Assembly (NCBI RefSeq): GCF_002356115.1
Contig: NZ_AP014836.1
Location: 186,001-250,000, forward strand
DNA from: Candidatus Nitrosoglobus terrae
GTDB lineage: Bacteria; Pseudomonadota; Gammaproteobacteria; Nitrosococcales; Nitrosococcaceae
Reading direction: 5' to 3'
DNA length: 64,000 bases
A model generated the notes under the pieces. The model was not told where the DNA came from. It saw nothing but the letters and a program-made list of their open reading frames with translations, and made no database searches. Shown piece by piece: positions 58,942 to 64,000 of this stretch. Position 1 is the first letter of the stretch, and every line of letters starts with the position of its first letter. Both the position numbers and the translations under genes were made by a program.

Positions 58942-61671
58942 ATGGTAACTAATTTACTCAGTAAGGTGTTTGGTTCTCGAAATGACCGCTTATTGCGAGG
59001 TATGAATAAGACCGTAGCGCAGATTAATGCTTTAGAGCAAGATATTGCTACGCTTAGCGATGAGCAGCTACAGGCTAAAACTAATGAATTCCGAAATCGG
59101 CTTACTGCAGGTGAAGATTTAGATGATCTTCTTCCTGAAGCTTTTGCCGTAGTACGGGAGGCAGGTAAACGTGTTTTGGGTATGCGCCACTTTAATGCGC
59201 AGCTTGTAGGTGCCGTGGTGCTCCATGATAGTAAGATTGCAGAGATGCGTACGGGTGAGGGTAAAACTTTGGTGGCTACGCTAGCTGCCTATCTTAACGC
59301 GCTTCCGGGTAAAGGAGTTCACGTAGTCACCGTCAATGATTATTTAGCTCAGCGTGATGCCCATTGGATGGGTTCTTTATATCAGTTTCTAGGGTTATCT
59401 ACCGGAGTTATTATTTCTAATATGGACTCTGCTACTAGGAGAGCCGCTTATGCAGCAGATATTACTTACGGTACAAATAATGAATTTGGCTTTGATTATC
59501 TGCGGGATAATATGGCGTTTAGTTTGGAGGACAAAGTACAGCGCGAACTTCATTACGCTATCATAGATGAAGTTGATTCAATTCTTATTGATGAAGCGCG
59601 TACCCCATTAATTATCTCCGGAGCCGCAGAGCAGAGCTCTGATCTTTATCAGCAAGTTAATATGCTTATCCCTCAACTAAGTAAACAGGAAAATGAAGAA
59701 GGGGCAGGGGATTACACAGTAGATGAAAAAGCAAGGCAAGTATATTTAACTGAATTAGGGCATGAGAAGGTTGAGCAAATCATGCTTGATCTCGGTTTAA
59801 TGAAAGAAGGAGAGAGTCTTTATGACGCAGCTAATATTAGCTTGATGTATCATTTAAATGCCGCTTTGCGGGCGCATGTACTCTTTCATAAAAACGTAGA
59901 TTATATGGTTAAGGATGATCAGGTAGTCATTGTAGATGAATTTACGGGCCGTACTATGCCTGGCCGGAGATGGTCAGAAGGCCTACATCAAGCAATAGAA
60001 GCTAAAGAAAGTGTATCTATTCAAAGCGAGAATCAAACGCTAGCCTCTATTACTTTTCAAAATTATTTTCGCCTCTATGACAAGCTATCAGGGATGACCG
60101 GCACAGCAGATACTGAGGCTTATGAATTTCAACAAATTTATGGCCTAGAAGTTGTAGTTATTCCTACTCACGTTCCGATGATTCGTGTAGATCATGGAGA
60201 TAAAGTGTATTTAACTGCAGAAGAGAAATTTCAGGCGATTACTAAAGATATTAAAGATTGCCGTTCCCGTAATCAGCCGATATTAGTAGGGACAGCCTCT
60301 ATTGAAAGTTCTGAATATCTTTCGAAATTGCTTGCAAAAGAGAATATTGAGCATCAAGTGCTTAATGCTAAGTTTCATGAAAAAGAAGCCCATATTATTG
60401 CGCAAGCGGGTAAGCCGGGTACAGTTACCATTGCAACGAATATGGCAGGTCGCGGTACTGATATTGTACTTGGCGGTAGTTTAGAGGCAGAGCTAGCTAC
60501 TCTGAGCGAAGAAGCTGATGAGGGCAAAAAAAAGGAAATACGCCGTGCTTGGCAAGAGCGCCATGATCAAGTCATAGCCATTGGAGGTCTGCATATTATT
60601 GGTACTGAGCGCCATGAATCTCGTCGTATTGATAATCAGCTTCGAGGGCGTTCTGGCCGCCAAGGAGATCCGGGATCAAGCCGCTTCTATTTATCACTAG
60701 AAGATAATCTAATGCGTATTTTTGCTTCAGAACGAATCTCCGGTCTGATGCACAAGCTTGGTATGGAGCGTGGGGAAGCTATTGAGCATCCGTGGGTAAC
60801 TCGCGCTATAGAAAATGCGCAGCGTAAAGTAGAAGGGCATAACTTTGATATTCGTAAACAGCTGCTAGAGTTTGATGATGTAGCTAATGATCAGCGTAAG
60901 ATTATCTATGATCAACGTAATGAGCTGATGCTAGCGAGCGATATTTCAGAGATGATACAAAGTATTCGCCAGAGCGTAATAAGTGCTGTAGTGAGTCAAT
61001 ACATCCCTCCTAGAAGTATTGATGAGCAATGGGATGTTCCTGGGTTACAGGAAGCATTAGCAAGTGAGTTTAATCTTTACCCTGATATTACTGGCTGGCT
61101 AGAAGCCGATGATTCGCTTCATGAAGAGACTCTACGAGAACGCGTTATTGAGGCTGCAGAGGCTACCTATAAGGAAAAAGAAGGATTAGTGAATGTAGAG
61201 GTAATACGTCACTTTGAGAAGGCAGCAATGCTCCAAGTTTTTGACTTTCAATGGAAAGAACATTTAGCAACAATGGATCATCTACGTCAAGGTATCCATT
61301 TACGAGGTTACGCTCAGCAAAACCCAAAACAAGAATTTAAACGTGAAGCGTTTGAGCTGTTTCAGGAGATGCTAGGGCGGATTAGACAGAATGTTATTGC
61401 TCTTCTGTCCAAGGTACAAGTACATGCTGAATCTGATGTAGAGGCTGTGGAACATCAACGCCGTACTACTGGCGCAGTGCAGTATCAGCATGCAGATTCA
61501 AGCGCAATGGTAGTTGAAGAGCCGGATAATTCGAATTCGACAGATTTACCTGATACCACTGAATCGACGAAGGTTCCCTATGTTAGGGGTAGTCGAAAGG
61601 TTGGTCGAAATGAACCTTGCCCTTGTGGATCAGAGAAGAAGTATAAACACTGCCATGGTAAACTAAATTAA
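58942..61671 (+). CDS. secA: preprotein translocase ATPase SecA
   Basis: This 909-residue motor drives Sec-dependent export. Walker A is [16 protein letters not shown] (P-loop at 102-109), the DEAD-like box is [23 protein letters not shown], helicase motifs include [13 protein letters not shown] and [25 protein letters not shown]. The C-terminus has the zinc-binding [17 protein letters not shown] tail that binds SecB. Full length. The usual regulator secM is not evident upstream. Confidence 0.98.
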   Translation: MVTNLLSKVFGSRNDRLLRGMNKTVAQINALEQDIATLSDEQLQAKTNEFRNRLTAGEDLDDLLPEAFAVVREAGKRVLGMRHFNAQLVGAVVLHDSKIAEMRTGEGKTLVATLAAYLNALPGKGVHVVTVNDYLAQRDAHWMGSLYQFLGLSTGVIISNMDSATRRAAYAADITYGTNNEFGFDYLRDNMAFSLEDKVQRELHYAIIDEVDSILIDEARTPLIISGAAEQSSDLYQQVNMLIPQLSKQENEEGAGDYTVDEKARQVYLTELGHEKVEQIMLDLGLMKEGESLYDAANISLMYHLNAALRAHVLFHKNVDYMVKDDQVVIVDEFTGRTMPGRRWSEGLHQAIEAKESVSIQSENQTLASITFQNYFRLYDKLSGMTGTADTEAYEFQQIYGLEVVVIPTHVPMIRVDHGDKVYLTAEEKFQAITKDIKDCRSRNQPILVGTASIESSEYLSKLLAKENIEHQVLNAKFHEKEAHIIAQAGKPGTVTIATNMAGRGTDIVLGGSLEAELATLSEEADEGKKKEIRRAWQERHDQVIAIGGLHIIGTERHESRRIDNQLRGRSGRQGDPGSSRFYLSLEDNLMRIFASERISGLMHKLGMERGEAIEHPWVTRAIENAQRKVEGHNFDIRKQLLEFDDVANDQRKIIYDQRNELMLASDISEMIQSIRQSVISAVVSQYIPPRSIDEQWDVPGLQEALASEFNLYPDITGWLEADDSLHEETLRERVIEAAEATYKEKEGLVNVEVIRHFEKAAMLQVFDFQWKEHLATMDHLRQGIHLRGYAQQNPKQEFKREAFELFQEMLGRIRQNVIALLSKVQVHAESDVEAVEHQRRTTGAVQYQHADSSAMVVEEPDNSNSTDLPDTTESTKVPYVRGSRKVGRNEPCPCGSEKKYKHCHGKLN

Positions 61672-61738
61672 GTATAAAAAAGCTAAAGAGGAGATCAAAA
61701 GTTTGAAGTAATCCCTATGATTTTAGAGGTAATAGTCG

Positions 61739-62668
61739 ATGGGTAAAACTGCCACTGATATTCGTGAGATAACGCTACTTATTATCCAATATCCCATTAT
61801 AGTGGCTTTAACTGCTGGGATTACCGGGATTTTTGCGCTTTTTTTCCCACTATTAGCCTATGTAAGCGGGGCTATCATCGGGTTAGTTGCATTGGAGCGA
61901 AGGATCGCTGAGTCTTTTATCATTACTATAGGTGCTATTTTACCTGGGGTTATTATTACATTTTTTGGTACTGATTTCCTTGGAATTAACAGGGCAGATA
62001 TCGTTTTACCGCTACTGTTAGTGCTTGGGTTGCCAAATTGTATTTGTGCTACATTGCTACGCGTAAGCCGATCGCAAAGTGTTGCTTTATTAGCTGTTGG
62101 TTTTTTCGCATCTCTTTTTGTAATAGGTACTCACCTATTTATAGATGATGTAACTCTTTGGTGGAAGCAGTGGCTAGAGCAGCATGTTACTCTAGTGCCA
62201 GGGGCTACAGTTCAAGAATTTATAGATGAAGGATCTCTAGCTTTTATGAACGGGATAGTGTCCCTATTCTTCAGCGCAAGCTTGATGTTTACATTGCTCT
62301 TAGCAAGAAAATGGCAGTCATTTTTACATCATTCAACAGAGTTTCAAGCCGAATTTCGTGCTTTGAGATTACCACGATCCCTGGCCTTGTTGGTAATAGG
62401 CTTAGCTATTATGGTAACCCTGAAAGTTATTCCAGGCGCTGGTAGTCTTTGGGTTGATTTATTAATAGTGGCGATAATGATGTATTTATTTCAAGGAATA
62501 GCTGTTTTATACGCGTTGGTTACTGGAAAAGGATTGTCGGCATGGTGGTTAACTCCCCTTTATATCGGGTTGTTATTTCTCCCCTCTCTAATCATTGGGG
62601 GATTAGCGTTAGCGGGAATGGCAGATAGTTTAGTAAGCTTTAAAAGCTCTAACTCTTCTCGATCCTAA
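61739..62668 (+). CDS. polytopic membrane protein, DUF2232/YybS-like
   Basis: This 309-residue protein has about eight hydrophobic segments spread over its length, including IVALTAGITGIFALFFPLLAYVSG and VTLKVIPGAGSLWVDLLIVAIMMYLFQGIAVLYAL. The C-terminal pattern of ADLI..A..L.QGIAV.Y type with a following WW/PL motif resembles YybS-like DUF2232 proteins. No biochemical function is known. It lies between secA and argJ with a 39-bp gap to argJ and may be co-transcribed. Family call is tentative. Confidence 0.6.
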   Translation: MGKTATDIREITLLIIQYPIIVALTAGITGIFALFFPLLAYVSGAIIGLVALERRIAESFIITIGAILPGVIITFFGTDFLGINRADIVLPLLLVLGLPNCICATLLRVSRSQSVALLAVGFFASLFVIGTHLFIDDVTLWWKQWLEQHVTLVPGATVQEFIDEGSLAFMNGIVSLFFSASLMFTLLLARKWQSFLHHSTEFQAEFRALRLPRSLALLVIGLAIMVTLKVIPGAGSLWVDLLIVAIMMYLFQGIAVLYALVTGKGLSAWWLTPLYIGLLFLPSLIIGGLALAGMADSLVSFKSSNSSRS

Positions 62669-62707
62669 TTGCCAACAATTTAGGTTCTCTCCTGATTAAA
62701 AAGCTCT

Positions 62708-63925
62708 ATGACAACTGATCTTAAGCCTTTACCAAAGTTATTACCTGTAAAAGGGATTAACATAGGCACTGTCGCGGCAGGTATTCGTTACCGAAATCGT
62801 CCTGATTTAGTAGTGATTGAAGCAGCTAAAGGGAGTAACTGTGCGGCTGTTTTTACCCGTAATGCTTTTTGTGCGGCGCCTATTGTAGTGGCTCGTCGTC
62901 ATTTATCCGAAGGTTCTCCTTATTTGCTATTAATTAATGCAGGTAATGCCAATGCGGGTACTGGGGATCAAGGACTAATGGATGCTCAGGCATGCTGTAC
63001 TACGTTAGCCGATCTGAGTGGCGTAGATTCTAACGCAGTGCTTCCTTTCTCTACCGGAGTTATTGGCGAGCGATTACCGGTATCAATTATTCAGGCTGCT
63101 CTACCGCTAGCATGGGAAGCTCGCTCATCTACTGGATGGCTTACTGCAGCTCAAGCTATTATGACGACCGATACGGTACTTAAAGGACTCTCTAGAGAGC
63201 TTATCTTTCAAGGTCGTCTAGTAACAATTACTGGAATTGCTAAAGGATCGGGCATGATTTGGCCAGATATGGCAACAATGCTTGCTTTTCTGGCTACAGA
63301 TGCCCAGATACCTAAAGCGCTATTACAGCGCTGCCTCACCAAAGCAGTGGAAGAAAGCTTTAATTGTATTACGGTTGACGGTGATACCTCAACTAATGAT
63401 GCTTGCGTGCTGCTGGCTACTGGGAAAAGTGGCATCTCTATTGAAAATACTGATAGTGTAGATTTCATAACTTTTCAGCAGACTGTCACTGAAATTTGCC
63501 AATATTTAGCGCAAGCCATTATTCGAGATGGGGAAGGAGCAACCAAGTTTATTACGGTTAGAGTGACGGGCGGCGCAAATATCCAAGAATGCAAGCAGGT
63601 AGCTTATAATATTGCCCATTCTCCTTTAGTGAAAACTGCATTTTTTGCCAGCGATCCTAATTGGGGTCGGATTTTAGCAGCTGTAGGCCGGAGTAATATC
63701 TTGGGTCTCACTTTAGATCGTATTTCTCTTTATTTAAGTGAGGTTTGTGTCGTTTCTAATGGGGTTATTCATCCAGATTACTCCGAAGATCGTGGCCATG
63801 CGGTAATGCAGCGAGGGGAAATTACCGTAGAAGTAAACCTAGGCCGTGGTGAGGCGGAGATTCAAATTTGGACCTGTGATTTTTCTTATGATTACGTGAA
63901 AATTAATGCGGAATATCGCAGCTAA
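62708..63925 (+). CDS. argJ: glutamate N-acetyltransferase / amino-acid acetyltransferase ArgJ
   Basis: This 405-residue precursor moves the acetyl group from N-acetylornithine to glutamate in arginine synthesis and may also use acetyl-CoA. The self-cleavage site is in [20 protein letters not shown], where the Thr of ATML becomes the new N-terminal nucleophile. Other conserved pieces are [61 protein letters not shown] and [18 protein letters not shown] secA-argJ neighbourhood is common in this class. Confidence 0.96.
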   Translation: MTTDLKPLPKLLPVKGINIGTVAAGIRYRNRPDLVVIEAAKGSNCAAVFTRNAFCAAPIVVARRHLSEGSPYLLLINAGNANAGTGDQGLMDAQACCTTLADLSGVDSNAVLPFSTGVIGERLPVSIIQAALPLAWEARSSTGWLTAAQAIMTTDTVLKGLSRELIFQGRLVTITGIAKGSGMIWPDMATMLAFLATDAQIPKALLQRCLTKAVEESFNCITVDGDTSTNDACVLLATGKSGISIENTDSVDFITFQQTVTEICQYLAQAIIRDGEGATKFITVRVTGGANIQECKQVAYNIAHSPLVKTAFFASDPNWGRILAAVGRSNILGLTLDRISLYLSEVCVVSNGVIHPDYSEDRGHAVMQRGEITVEVNLGRGEAEIQIWTCDFSYDYVKINAEYRS

Positions 63926-63981
63926 TTATCTAATTTTAGGATCTAAATTAGTGATGAGCTTTGATTTTAATAGAGCGTAGT

Positions 63982-64000
63982 ATGGCTAGCGGCAAACGAA
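63982..64000 (+). CDS. possible start of a further gene (cut by window end)
   Basis: An ATG followed by codons for MASGKR runs off the window. The position after argJ, where a mutT/Nudix gene often sits, makes a coding start plausible, but six codons cannot identify it. Between argJ and here an AT-rich 7-bp hairpin (63930-63951) is present without a T-run. Confidence 0.25.

Noticed and set aside
63930-63951. Terminator after argJ
   Set aside because: The 7-bp hairpin is entirely AT-rich apart from one pair and has no T-run.

Overview
The window is bacterial chromosome from a Gram-negative gammaproteobacterium. It carries a complete division and cell wall (dcw) cluster in the gammaproteobacterial order, lpxC, lolA, lpoA and an MCE lipid-transport operon, which together imply an LPS-bearing outer membrane. 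The neighbourhoods nnr-tsaE-amiC, orn with a divergent M48 protease, rsmI/lpoA/yraN/diaA, rnpB next to the dcw cluster, and lpxC-DUF721-M23-secA-argJ all fit that class. The DNA is fairly AT-rich and holds many decaying genes. A small-genome relative of the Nitrosococcus/Nitrosoglobus (Chromatiales) group is possible, but that is a guess, not shown by the sequence.

Layout. 1-3.1 kb: a truncated amidotransferase gene, a SugE/Gdx-type SMR exporter, a DUF533/TerB-like protein and a lemA-htpX pair. 3.2-5.1 kb: a broken Sel1-repeat gene and an intact unknown secreted protein with a matching leader. 5.2-9.4 kb: two disrupted haem-protein genes (a di-haem cytochrome c peroxidase-like protein and a cytochrome P450) lying between two direct copies of the 3' end of prmB. 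9.2-20.8 kb: prmB-leuC, a GNAT remnant, dusA, mltD, a broken PLP decarboxylase, amiC-tsaE-nnr and orn. 20.9-29.2 kb: an M48 protease, a broken HEPN-like gene, trxB, ftsK-lolA and a broken amino-acid permease. 29.2-34.5 kb: a four-gene MCE lipid-transport operon and a GlcD-type oxidase. 34.5-38.9 kb: diaA-yraN-lpoA, rsmI and the RNase P RNA. 39.0-57.3 kb: the uninterrupted dcw cluster from rsmH to lpxC, without mraZ. 57.3-64 kb: dciA-like DUF721, an M23 peptidase, secA, a polytopic membrane protein, argJ and the first codons of another gene.

How it fits together. The right half makes lipid II (murE/F, mraY, murD/G/C/B, ddl), polymerises it at the septum (ftsW, ftsI) and runs the divisome (ftsL, Q, A, Z). 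Remodelling enzymes are scattered to the left (mltD, amiC, an M23 peptidase, lpoA). Envelope maintenance is covered by lolA, the MCE operon, lpxC, secA and htpX/lemA.

The most notable feature is the contrast between the intact core and a cluster of pseudogenes at 3-29 kb. Within that cluster, the cytochrome c/P450 cassette bracketed by duplicated prmB 3' ends looks like an acquired and now inactivated module. I found no CRISPR array, integrase, transposase or tRNA gene, and no convincing intact new system.
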